The notes beneath the pieces were generated by a model. That model did not search any database, had not been told where the DNA came from, and worked only from the letters and a program-made list of their open reading frames with translations. From contig NC_053204.1 of the NCBI RefSeq assembly GCF_905163445.1, positions 5,463,501 to 5,527,500 of the forward strand: a DNA stretch of 64,000 nt. The letters are read 5' to 3'. The first letter of the stretch is position 1; each line of letters opens with the position of its first letter. The position numbers and the translations under genes are program-made. The DNA comes from Pararge aegeria. Taxonomy: Eukaryota > Arthropoda > Insecta > Lepidoptera > Nymphalidae. Positions 41,191 to 49,989 of the stretch are shown in pieces.

Positions 41191-44163
41191 TCAACCGATA
41201 GACGTCCACTGCTGGACATAGGTCTTTTGTAGGGAGTTCCAAGTTCCACGATTCTGAGCCGCTTGGATCCAACGGCTACCTGCGACGCGCTTAATGTCGT
41301 CTGTCCACCTCGTTGGGGGTCGACCAACGCTGCGCTTACCAGTACGGGGCTGCCATTCCAGCACCTTGGGACCCCAACGTCCATCCTTTCTCCGAACTAT
41401 GTGCCCGGCCCATTGCCACTTAAGCTTCGCGACTCGTTGAGCTATGTCGGTAACTTTGGTTCTTCTACGAATCTCCACATTTCTGATTCGATCGCGTAGA
41501 GATACTCCGAGCATAGCTCTCTCCATCGCCCGCTGAGTGACTCTAAGCCTTCTTATGAGGCCCATAGTTAACGACCATGTTTCAGAGCCATAAGTCATCA
41601 CTGGCAACACGCACTGTTCGAAGACTTTCGTCTTCAGGCACTGAGGGATTTCTGACGAAAAGATGGCACGGAGTTTCCCGAACGCTGCCCATCCGAGTTG
41701 GATTCGGCGGTTCACCTCCTTCTCGAAATTGGACCTACCTAACTGGATCGTGTGTCCTAGGTATACGTATTCGTCAACAATTTCGAGTGCAGTGTTCTCA
41801 ACGATTACTGGTTGAAGCGGAACATGAGCATTAGACATAATCTTCGTCTTGCTCATGTTCATTCGTAGGCCAACCTGTTGAGAAGCTCTGCTGAGGCCAT
41901 CGAGCATCGTATTTAGGTCTCCCAGAGTCTCTGCCATTATGACTACATCGTCGGCAAACCGAAGTTGAGTGATGTACTCGCCGTTAATGTTGATGCCAAG
42001 TCCGTTCCATTCCAGAAGCTTAAAGACGTCCTCCAACGCAGCGGTAAATAGTTTCGGGGAGATAACATCTCCCTGTCGCATGCCTCGCTGCAATTGGATT
42101 GGTCTCGTAGTCTGATCCTGTATACGAACTGACATAGTGGCGTTTTTGTACAAACACTGCAACACTTGGATATACCGGTAGTCAATTCGGCATCTCTGCA
42201 GTGACCTAAACACAGCCCAAGTTTCCACCGAATCAAAGGCTTTTTCATAGTCCACAAACGCTAAGCAAAGTGGCCGGTTATACTCTTCAGTCTTCTGTAT
42301 AACCTGCCGCAGCGTATGAATGTGGTCTATGGTACTAAAGCCCTTACGGAAACCGGCTTGTTCGGGAGGCTGGAAGTCATCAAACCTACGAGCGAGACGA
42401 TTCGTAATGACTCTCGAAAACAGCTTGTAGATATGACTCAGCAGCGAGATGGGTCTGTAATTCTTCAACAAGGTATTATCACCTTTTTTGAAGAACAGAA
42501 CCACCACACTCCTGTGCCATGCCTCTGGCGTTGTGCCTTGGTGAATAACGGAATCAAACAATCGCTGAAGGACTTTCAGTATCGGTTTTCCACCTGCCTT
42601 CAGGAGTTCTGCCGTTATTCCGTCATCACCCGGCGCCTTGCCATTTTTAAGCTGCTTGAGAGCCACACTAATCTCGTATAGGCTGACGTCTGGGATATCT
42701 TCGGTATAGTGTCGAGTTAATTTGGCTCTAGGATCCTTAGTCAAATCTTCAACAGGCGTCTGTACTGTGGTGTACAACTGTCCATAAAAGTTCTCAACCT
42801 CACCCAAGATCTCAGGTTTGGAAGAGACAAGACTACCATTATTGGTCTTCAGTCGCATCAACTGGCTCTGACCGATAGACAGATCTCTAGCGAACACTTT
42901 AGAGCCTCTGTTTTGCTCGATGGCATTTTTAATACGCTCTGTATTGAAGTGCCGCATATCACGAGTCTGTGATTTAGAGATCTGCCTATTAATCCGCCGG
43001 TAAGCGGACGCGTCTGCTATAGACTGTAGTCTCATCTCTTGCCTCTCCGTCATAAGCTTGAGTGTATTGGTTGAGAACCTATTGGCCTTGTTTCTACGGT
43101 GGGCCTTGTAGAATTTGGACCCGACTGTTTGGACAGTTTCTACCAGCCTGTTGTTCAAATCGTCCACAGTGTCGCAATCTGCTAGGCAACCGAACCGGTT
43201 CTGTAGTTCTAGTTGAAAGCTCTCGGGGTTTTGAATATGGGCACGAGTAGGCCGGAGTGTAGACTTCACCAGTCTGACTCTTTCAAGTTGAACGTTTATA
43301 CTCAATGTGCCTCTTACCATACGGTGATCACTTCCGGTTTTAACCCTGTTGATCACAGAGACATCATTGAATACATGCCGTTTGGTCGACATGATGAAGT
43401 CGATCTCGTTTCTCGTGGAACCATCGGGGCTTATCCAGGTCCATTTCCTGTGTGGCCGCTTCTTGAAGAAGGAGTTCATCATATAAAGGCCCTCCTTCTC
43501 CATGAAGTCAGCCAACATTTGACCCCTGTGGTTCCGTTGCCCATACCCAAATTGCCCCACCCTCAACTCTGAACCAGTTCGCTCGCCAAGCTTCGCGTTG
43601 AAATCCCCCATCACAATATTGTAGTAGGTGTTCGAGGCATGTATGGCCTTTGAAATGTCCTCATACAAAACCTCTACATCCTCGTCTGGGTGTGCCGAAG
43701 TCGGCGCGTATACCTGTATGACCTTCAACGAATACCGTTTGGTAATTCTGAGTATAAGGTATGCTACCCTGCTCGACACACTTTCGACTTTTACAACATT
43801 GTTGACGAGAGACTTGTGGACGATAAACCCGACACCACCCTGTGACTGTTGGTCACCCTCCCGGTAGTAAAACAAGTTGCCGGATTCCAAGATTATCGAG
43901 TCCTCCCCCTCTCGCCGGACTTCAGACAATCCTATAATATCCCAGCGCAACTTGCTCACCACTTCTTCCAGCTCAATCACCTTTCCATCGGTCCTCAACG
44001 TGCGTGCGTTGTATGTTGCCAGGTCAAGTCGTCGGGGTTGGCAGCGGAATCTCTGCCGGAGATTCTTAACACCCCTTGCCCCGCCGTTACCATAACCGCT
44101 GCCAGAGCCAGGAATAGCGGGGCCGCCGGGAACTAGGGGCTGTGGTTTTTTTCTCCTTCCCAT
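41191..44163 (-). CDS. RTE endonuclease/reverse transcriptase, intact 990-residue ORF
   Basis: A single protein that nicks target DNA and copies its own RNA there (target-primed reverse transcription). Residues about 46-285 form an APE-type endonuclease: N52 in TYNARTL, E81 in GLSEVRR, MGDFNAKLG with D187 and N189, NEIDFI with D255, and GSDHRMV with D279 and H280. Residues about 545-805 are the reverse transcriptase: YRPISLLSHIYKLFSRVI, FVDYEKAFDS with D638, GMRQGDVISP, and the catalytic FADDVVIM with D738 and D739. The C-terminal part (about 850-990) has QRAMERAMLGVSLRDRIRN, KWQWAGHIVRR and GRPPTRWTDD, a conserved tail in this clade. The N-terminus is basic (MGRRKKPQPLVPGG). All catalytic residues I can check are present and there is no stop or frameshift. 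The start at 44163 is the first ATG of the frame. Confidence 0.93.
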   Translation of the reverse strand: MGRRKKPQPLVPGGPAIPGSGSGYGNGGARGVKNLRQRFRCQPRRLDLATYNARTLRTDGKVIELEEVVSKLRWDIIGLSEVRREGEDSIILESGNLFYYREGDQQSQGGVGFIVHKSLVNNVVKVESVSSRVAYLILRITKRYSLKVIQVYAPTSAHPDEDVEVLYEDISKAIHASNTYYNIVMGDFNAKLGERTGSELRVGQFGYGQRNHRGQMLADFMEKEGLYMMNSFFKKRPHRKWTWISPDGSTRNEIDFIMSTKRHVFNDVSVINRVKTGSDHRMVRGTLSINVQLERVRLVKSTLRPTRAHIQNPESFQLELQNRFGCLADCDTVDDLNNRLVETVQTVGSKFYKAHRRNKANRFSTNTLKLMTERQEMRLQSIADASAYRRINRQISKSQTRDMRHFNTERIKNAIEQNRGSKVFARDLSIGQSQLMRLKTNNGSLVSSKPEILGEVENFYGQLYTTVQTPVEDLTKDPRAKLTRHYTEDIPDVSLYEISVALKQLKNGKAPGDDGITAELLKAGGKPILKVLQRLFDSVIHQGTTPEAWHRSVVVLFFKKGDNTLLKNYRPISLLSHIYKLFSRVITNRLARRFDDFQPPEQAGFRKGFSTIDHIHTLRQVIQKTEEYNRPLCLAFVDYEKAFDSVETWAVFRSLQRCRIDYRYIQVLQCLYKNATMSVRIQDQTTRPIQLQRGMRQGDVISPKLFTAALEDVFKLLEWNGLGININGEYITQLRFADDVVIMAETLGDLNTMLDGLSRASQQVGLRMNMSKTKIMSNAHVPLQPVIVENTALEIVDEYVYLGHTIQLGRSNFEKEVNRRIQLGWAAFGKLRAIFSSEIPQCLKTKVFEQCVLPVMTYGSETWSLTMGLIRRLRVTQRAMERAMLGVSLRDRIRNVEIRRRTKVTDIAQRVAKLKWQWAGHIVRRKDGRWGPKVLEWQPRTGKRSVGRPPTRWTDDIKRVAGSRWIQAAQNRGTWNSLQKTYVQQWTSIG

Positions 44164-44206
44164 TAAAGATATGCCCGATAATGACCACGCTGGGCAGGCG
44201 GGTTGG

Positions 44207-44404
44207 TCATCGCAGGGCTAAACTGATCGCCCCGGCGTCGCTGCTGCCCGACACCGGTCTGTGCCATTTGTTCAGCCTAGCCAATTCGAAGTGGTTATAC
44301 CGCCACTTGTCGGTCGCCAGAGCCTCGTCGGTTAAACGGCAGGGTGCACCACGTGCAGGTGAGGTTGGCAATTTGGGAGGCTGACTGGTAATAGCCACAC
44401 CCAC
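44207..44404 (-). CDS. Upstream 65-codon frame in the RTE 5' region
   Basis: It lies 43 bp ahead of the main RTE ORF in another frame. The product begins MGVAITSQPPKLPTSP and contains LTDEALATDKWRYNHFELAR and GSSDAGAISLALR. It has balanced amino-acid content and unusually high G+C for the window, suggesting real coding or strong RNA-level constraint. I recognise no domain. It could be a small ORF1, an upstream regulatory ORF, or part of a structured 5' UTR. Confidence 0.4.
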   Translation of the reverse strand: MGVAITSQPPKLPTSPARGAPCRLTDEALATDKWRYNHFELARLNKWHRPVSGSSDAGAISLALR

Positions 44405-44515
44405 TTACACCCCCTACATACATACCTATATACATACATCAATTGTATTCTACATGTGGTGAAGGGCCAAACTGGGTCTATATATTTATACATATTACAA
44501 ACAATAAATGAGGAT

Positions 44516-44829
44516 ATATAAATTAAAAAAAAAAAAAACTAACAGAAGCAAAGCTAGCAGCTCGATGTGTTTAATATTTGTATTTTTTTGATAATGTTAT
44601 TAAATGGAATTTCACAAAAACTTGAAAGACAACACTGATGTTTGGATATGCCAAAATTCTATTAGAATGAAGTGAATGGTTATGTAGATATAGTTCCAGT
44701 TTGATTAGCTTCAGAATGACACTGGATGATTTCCTATTGAAAATCGCTGCCCAATTAAACGTATCTTAGTTATAAATAAAACAAAAATGGCGCAATACCT
44801 CCCTACCTCTTTTCTACGTTTTTCCCTTC
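44516..44829. other. Unique AT-rich stretch
   Basis: No recognised features apart from an A-run at 44524..44538. Confidence 0.3.
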
Positions 44830-44965
44830 TGCTTCTTTGGTTGGCTGGAAGAAATCGCTATGTAGCGATGTCTTCGAGGCAACCAAAGAAGCGATAGTAG
44901 CGATGTAGCTTTTTTCTTTAGTGTAAAATAAAAGTGTATTCATTCATTCTTTCATTCAATAGTTT
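44830..44965 (+). mobile_element. LINE-T 3' UTR with a palindromic rearrangement
   Basis: GGCTGGAAGAAATCGCTATG, TAGCGATG and AAAATAAAAGTGTATTC match the LINE-T 3' UTR layout. CTTCTTTGGTTG (44832..44843) and CAACCAAAGAAG (44880..44891) are exact inverted copies around the first block, and the GCGAT.GTAGCGATGTAGC block is duplicated. Confidence 0.5.
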
Positions 44966-44999
44966 ATCATCATCATCATCTTTTATACTCATTTTAAAA

Positions 45000-45130
45000 A
45001 GTTTAGTTTGGCCATCCAAAGGGGCAATGCTGCCTGCATCTTAGGAACTGTGCCTCGCTGCGGTGGTTTCGAGGACGTTTTAGATTTTATTTAGTTTTAA
45101 ATAGTTTATATTAGGTTATATTTATATTTT
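45000..45130 (+). repeat. Repeat H, copy 1
   Basis: TTTGGCCATCCAAAGGGGCA, GCATCTTAGGAACTGTGCCT, CGCTGCGGTGGTTTCGAGGA, CGTTTTAGATTTTATTTAG. Nearly identical to 54945..55072. Unclassified; possibly the end of a LINE ORF and its 3' UTR. Confidence 0.65.
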
Positions 45131-45502
45131 AAAGTAACAATATCACTATAATAAAGTTTACCATTTATGTTTTATGCAAATAAAAGAATTTGATCATGAA
45201 TACTTAGAAAGTACATGTATATGTATGATAAATTTAAATTTGCGCATTTTCTGCGCATTTTAACGAGAAAATCTGTAACTTGTTCATCTTTTTATTTAAC
45301 TAAGGAGAAATAGAATATGAAACTAAACATCTATATCAACTTTTAACACTTATTATTACGTGTGAAGAGTGTTATAGAAAGTGTGAAATGTGAAAGTTTG
45401 ACAGTGTGATGGAAAGAATATATAATGTGGTATTTACAACAATTAATTGTGGTCTTTCTTAGCAAAAAAACATTATTTCTACAATATTTTAACGTTTTTA
45501 GA
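45131..45502. other. Unique AT-rich stretch
   Basis: No recognised features. Confidence 0.3.
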
Positions 45503-45650
45503 TTAATAGCTGTTTCACGCGACTTCGTTTGCGTTTATTTTGGGTTCTCAAAGATTCCGTGAAAATAAAGGAGTCGAATCCTTTATTTTCCCGGGATAAA
45601 AATTAATGTACCCCATGGCAGTCTGTAAGATGCAAACTATTTCTTCTGTT
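45503..45650 (-). mobile_element. Diverged Helitron end with palindrome
   Basis: TAGCTGTTTCACGCGACTTC and GTTTGCGTTTATTTTGGG resemble the reversed G Helitron 3' end (CTAG lost to TTAATAG). GAAAATAAAGGA (45561..45572) and TCCTTTATTTTC (45579..45590) form a perfect palindrome around GTCGAA. Confidence 0.5.
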
Positions 45651-46628
45651 TGAAAGTACTTTTTTGCCTTTAAAAAATAGTTGGTGCAGAAGGGTGAACA
45701 TGTTGGGTTGTATTATTTTTAATGCCGAATCCGATGCCGATTAAACGCACAAAAGTAAATCGGAATCGCTCAAGCCTTTTCGGATGAGTTTTATTAGAAA
45801 CACTGTGATACGAGAATTTTGAAAATAAAAATTGTTTACTTCGCATTTCTTATTATCGTCAAAAATGTTAATTTTCATGTTACTTTTTAAATTATCGCAC
45901 GCCTCATAAGCGAAGCGTTGAGGTTGTGCTCTACTCTCGACATTTCAAAAAAAGCAGTTTTCTCGAAACTGAAATTGATTTTTTGTTATTTATATTGCAC
46001 TTACAGGTTAATTTGAGTACACTAATATCAAGTCAAATAATTTGTCAGGCACATAAAATACATTTCAATAACATTTTTTTTGTTTAACATAGTAAATAAT
46101 AACATTAAACATAATCTTTTCTGGACGTCCGTGTATGGACGGGTGTATGTGGCATCAAAATTGGTCGAAAAAATTATCGTATCGGAATAATTTTTTTTTA
46201 ATTATCTAAAGTAACACACGACATAATTTCTTAGTTAATATGAGCGTTCAATTCACTGTCGTTAAATTTCCATGTAATTATTCTAGCTAATATTAATTGT
46301 AACTTTCAATGTGCAATCATTGTGACATTACCGTGTCTTGTTTACAAATAATTAATATGAAAATATGAAATTGTAATGAGCATTGAAAGTTTCAGTTCAA
46401 AAAAATTCAATTTTATTGTGAAAAAAATGAGATTATGAGGCGTGCACTTTTGGATTTTCCAAACTTTTTAAGTTTATTAACCTACTTTTTAGTGTTATTC
46501 CTATCTTAAATAACATTTGGAGCAGCATGCTCATCTTTTACGTTATTTTTTATACCTAAGGTCGCAAAGTAAATAAAAGCCTTAAATTGCAAATATTTTA
46601 ACATGTTTATTTGAAGTGAATATTCTAG
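45651..46628. other. Long unique AT-rich stretch
   Basis: No repeat landmark or frame of interest. GCACGCCTCATAAGCGAAGC near 45898 is a short non-AT patch, with a similar GCGCGTCTCATAACGTGAAG at 41053, hinting at one more old repeat. Confidence 0.35.
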
Positions 46629-46689
46629 AAGGATTTAAGTCAATCTATAATTAATATATATGAATATTTATAGATTGACTAAAATCCTT
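46629..46689. repeat. Hairpin with 22-bp arms
   Basis: 46629..46650 and 46668..46689 pair at 21 of 22 positions (AAGTCAATCTATAA core) around a 17-base AT-rich loop. It lies immediately before a SINE-B. Confidence 0.75.
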
Positions 46690-46706
46690 ATCTTTAGATT
46701 ACAAGA

Positions 46707-47010
46707 AGCGGTGATAGCCTAGTGGGTGGGACCTCGGCTTTAATTTCGGGAGCCGAGTTCGAACCCCGGTACGCACCTCTGACTGTTCTGAGTTAGGTGC
46801 GTTTTAAGAATTAAACATCCCTTGCTTATACGGTGAAGGAAAACATCGCAAGGAAACCGGCATGCCAGAGAATTCACTATAATGTTCACAAAGATGTGTG
46901 AAGACCACCAATCCGCACTTGTTTAGCGTGGTGGCTTAAGGCCTAAACCCTTCTCACTGGGAGAAAACCAGTGCCCTGCAGTGGGCCGTTAATGGGTTGA
47001 TGACGATGAA
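46707..47010 (+). mobile_element. SINE-B, full length
   Basis: The clearest complete copy. Head AGCGGTGATAGCCTAGTGGG, B box GAGTTCGAACCCCGG, TTAGGTGCGTTTTAAG, AAGGAAAACATCGCAAGG, tail CCCTGCAGTGGGCCGTTAAT and GGGTTGATGACGATGA. The tail resembles the RTE end CCAGCAGTGGACG...GGTTGATG. Confidence 0.9.
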
Positions 47011-47233
47011 AAAGCTACACTGCACTTGAGTAAAAAATACCGATATTATTATTATTATTATTTTATTTATTTATTTGGTATCTATGACCCATCACTACGC
47101 ACTACACTATAACATAAAAAGAATAATTGAAAACTAAACTAAATCAAAAAAAACTTACATTACATGAACTATAAACCATTACTTCCTTGTAAACTCGAAT
47201 ACGACATTCTATTCTATCTCGACACTATTCATC
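47011..47233. other. Unique AT-rich stretch with (ATT)n
   Basis: 47047..47075 is an (ATT)n/(ATTT)n microsatellite. Nothing else recognised. Confidence 0.35.
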
Positions 47234-47500
47234 GACGGCCGATTGGCGCAGTTTGCTGCGACCCTGCTTTCTGAGTCCAAGGCCGAGGGTTCGATTCCCA
47301 CAACTGGAAAATGTTTGTGTGATGAGCATGAGTGTTTTTCAGTGTCTGGGTGTTTATATGCATATTCTAAGTATTTATGTATATTATTCATAAAAATATT
47401 CATCAGTCATCTTTGTACCCATAACACAAGCTATGCTTACTTTGGGGCTAGGTGGCGATGTGTGTATTGTCGTAGTATATTTATTATTTATTTTATTATT
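47234..47500 (+). mobile_element. SINE-A, full length
   Basis: GACGGCCGATTGGCGCAGTT, GAGGGTTCGATTCCCACAAC, GCTTACTTTGGGGCTAGGTG, TTGTCGTAGTATATTTATT. All boxes present. Confidence 0.9.
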
Positions 47501-47862
47501 TTATTTATTATTATTTTTAAAAAGAACAAAACGTCTAAAACAAATACCCAATATATTTCGGCGAGGTCAACGTGACAAAGTTTGTAGCATATCAAAGTTG
47601 CTAAGAGATATTGCAAAAATGCTGTTGAAACGTAACAACTGTTTCACAATTTGCCCCGGGATGCAATTAGCATTAGCTTTTATTGTTAGTAAACATGCAA
47701 TTCACTGAGTTGAAGTTTATTCAACAATTTCATCCCCAGTTCAAGAAGCGCTGATCATTGAGCAATACCCGATTCAGCGAATTCGCTAACTAGGTTTTAG
47801 CAATTGTTACTACTTCTGGTGTTTTAATTTTTAATTTTCGGTTTTTTTTCAATGCTGCCTGT
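47501..47862. other. Unique stretch
   Basis: A frame at 47433..47708 runs out of the SINE into this stretch; it is not supported as a gene. Confidence 0.3.
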
Positions 47863-48032
47863 TATCCCTTGAACAATCAATCTCACCTGGTGGTAAGTGA
47901 TGATGCAGTACTAAGATCGTAGCGCGCTAACCTGTTAGGGAGTATGGTAGTCATACCCCTAATCGGTTTCACACGAAAACTAAATCCCACCAGACCAGAC
48001 TAGAGAAAATTCAGAAATTATAAATTCACAAA
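47863..48032 (-). mobile_element. SINE-C with internal deletion
   Basis: CAATCTCACCTGGTGGTAAG, CTGTTAGGGAGTATGGTAGT, CCCCTAATCGGTTTCACACG joined directly to CCCACCAGACCAGACTAGAG, so the GCTTAGCGGCACG block is lost. No head. Confidence 0.8.
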
Positions 48033-48100
48033 CTTATTTTATACTTAAAAAATGGGAGTGACAACTAATATTTTTATTGAACTCTGTGTTTTATAGAACG

Positions 48101-48131
48101 ACATACATAAAACTTAACGTTTTATGTATGT
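48101..48131. repeat. Perfect palindrome, 13-bp arms
   Basis: ACATACATAAAAC (48101..48113) and GTTTTATGTATGT (48119..48131) surround TTAAC. Further partial copies of TTTTATGTAT follow at 48145..48165. Confidence 0.75.
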
Positions 48132-48820
48132 ATAAAACTTAACTTTATATTTTATGTATACACATATTAAAAAACTGAAAACAATATTTTATAATCGTTA
48201 AGTCATTTTAATCCGTTTTTCAATTATTTTCAATCATTCTATTATCAACTCCATCTTCATCATGAGTTTTACAGTTTATAAATGTTACCAATATTTTATG
48301 GAGCACTGGCACAAATGAGTGATAGTCTCTACACTACACGGTCAGCTGATGCGAACTACAGGCGCTGCCATTGGCCTCGGCTGCTCTGACGAGCTTCTGT
48401 CACTTTATCCCTACTCCGCAGCCGACCGTCACGCGACATGCAACACATAGTCGAAATAGTCTGAAACGATGTAATAAAAGTTTCACTTTAATAATTATAA
48501 AACCACAATCAAAAATATAAAAACAATAAAGATACCTTCTATTACATAAACTGTTAAAAATAAAAAAAAAACACAAACAAAAAAACGTGACGCAATGCGA
48601 GCGTCTTTATAAAAAGAAAAAATTATAATAAAAGACTAAAACTTTCCTCTTGTGATGAACTTTACTTTATTTATTGTGGAAATCCTTACAAGATATATTT
48701 GTCCTGTTTTTGACGTCCATCGGTTAATACAATTCGACGGTTGGCTCGACGGTCCAGCTGAAATGCATTTTACTTCTCTGTAGAGTTCCTTACAGTCTAC
48801 TTCAGCTAGATTTACTTTTG
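48132..48820. other. Unique stretch, G+C-rich patch at 48300..48460
   Basis: The patch (GGCGCTGCCATTGGCCTCGG, CTACTCCGCAGCCGACCGTC) is CpG-rich and matches no family here. It is a candidate for single-copy or regulatory sequence. Confidence 0.3.
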
Positions 48821-48950
48821 TTTACGCCTGCATTGTAATCGGTTACGAGCAATGAAGTTAATAGCAGATAATTCTGTACCAAAGTACTCCCAGGAAACTT
48901 TTTCTCTTATACCTAACGACATTGTTGCAAGTCTTTAGTGCCATTTGATG

Positions 48951-48984
<34 letters not shown>

Positions 48985-49080
48985 CGCTGGGAAATGCGTT
49001 TAGGCATCCCTGCCGTTTAGGCATCCCTGCGCCATTTGATGCCTAATTTAACCTTAGACTGTAATAATGTTTGGAGAATC
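48821..49080 (+). repeat. Repeat Q, copy 1, interrupted by a poly(A) retrocopy
   Basis: ATGAAGTTAATAGCAGATAA, AATTCTGTACCAAAGTACTC, TATACCTAACGACATTGTTG, GTGCCATTTGATGC. Copy 2 at 50990..51140 has the same order without the insertion. Class unknown. Confidence 0.6.
48952..49030 (-). mobile_element. 79-bp retrocopy with 33-base poly(A) and perfect 12-bp duplication
   Basis: On the plus strand: 33 T (48952..48984), CGCTGGGAAATGCG, then two tandem GTTTAGGCATCCCTGC-type units. The flanks GCCATTTGATGC at 48940..48951 and 49031..49042 are identical. On the minus strand this is a 46-base RNA-derived body with a poly(A) tail, inserted by LINE machinery. The long pure A-tract points to a recent event. 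The parent is unknown. Confidence 0.8.
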
Positions 49081-49140
49081 GTGGTACCATCAGAGTAATG
49101 CAGGATAATAATAAAAAAATATTGGTGGTCAATATAAAAA

Positions 49141-49600
49141 AAATTCAAAATTCAAAATTCATTTATTTCAAGTAGGCCTAATATAAGCACTTTTGAAACG
49201 TCAAGTCTTTCTGTGTGTAGTGACTCTACCACCGGTTCGGAAGGCAGATTCTACCGAGAAGAAGCCGGCACGAAACTCAGCAGTTGCTTTTTTCCAACAT
49301 TAACAATTTACATTTTACATTTCAAAATTCATTTCATTTTTCTATCTTGTGAGAGATGAAAGCGGAGCCGGATGCTTCAAAGCAACCTTGTCATTAAGAA
49401 AGTCATCAATTGTATAATAACTTCGCTGTAATAAATGTGTTTTAACACATTCTTTAAACTTATGTATTGGTAGGTCCAAAATTACCTCAGGAATCATATT
49501 ATAAAAGCGTATACTCAGTCCCACAAATGACTTCTGCACCTTTCGCAGACGATATGCAGATGTCACTAATTTATGACCATTTCTTGTCGTTATCAGGTAT
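49141..49600 (-). mobile_element. LINE-E, longest 3' copy with ORF C-terminus
   Basis: The minus frame 49342..49566 reads MTSAYRLRKVQKSFVGLS, then FYNMIPEVILDLPIHKFKEC, VKTHLLQRSYYTIDDFLNDK. An IRFYN.(L/I)P...LP..KFK..VKTHL pattern is what follows the RT domain in jockey/CR1-type LINEs. A stop and a 200-bp 3' UTR with GAAGCCGGCACGAAACTC and a GAATTTTGAATTTT tail follow. No RT catalytic motif is included. Confidence 0.8.
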
Positions 49601-49615
49601 ATAATTTATTTAATA

Positions 49616-49989
49616 CTAGCTGTTGCCCGCGACTTCGTCTGCGTTTGATTTTGTTTTTTAATGTGGCATTAAATTTAGTTGTAGATCTAAAAAAAAATAA
49701 AGTTTTCAGCATCTTCTTCTTTGCTGTCCGCTGAGGAGTTCTGTCCTCTATCTCAACAGCAGTTTTGGCAAAATTAAACATATATTATAACCTCAAAAAA
49801 ATTATAATCTTCAAACACTCATCCCCTCTCCCAAAGGAACCGAGCTTAATGTCGGGATAAAAAGTATCCTAAATCACTTCTAACACTTCTTAGAATATGT
49901 GTACAAAGTTTCATGAGGATCAGTTAAGTAGTTTTTGCGTGAAAGCGTAACAAACAAACTTACATTGACATTTATAATAATAATAGGGA
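49616..49989 (-). mobile_element. Helitron G, copy 3
   Basis: CTAGCTGTTGCCCGCGACTT after an A, to AATAATAGGGA. It contains the shared CATCCCCTCTCCCAAAGGAA and AGTAGTTTTTGCGTGAAAGC blocks, plus about 100 bp (49640..49790) not present in copies 1 and 2. The base after the 5' end is G rather than T. Confidence 0.7.

Larger units (their letters stand above)
41158..44515 (-). mobile_element. Complete RTE-clade LINE with 11-bp target-site duplication
   Basis: The element proper is 41169..44504 (3336 bp), read right to left. The perfect direct repeat TAAATGAGGAT lies at 41158..41168 and 44505..44515. It has a 5' region of about 340 bp with a 65-codon upstream frame, one 990-codon ORF, and a very short 3' UTR (TCTATCGGTTGATG) ending in a (GAT)n tail. 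This compact layout, endonuclease-RT in a single ORF and microsatellite tail, is typical of the RTE clade. Four other pieces of the same family lie in the window (5086, 37955, 56745, 59241). The perfect duplication and unbroken ORF indicate a young copy. Confidence 0.92.

Noticed and set aside
42316..42681. Plus-strand frames within the RTE (such as 42316..42681 and 43213..43572)
   Set aside because: They are antisense shadows of the intact minus-strand ORF, whose catalytic motifs are unambiguous.
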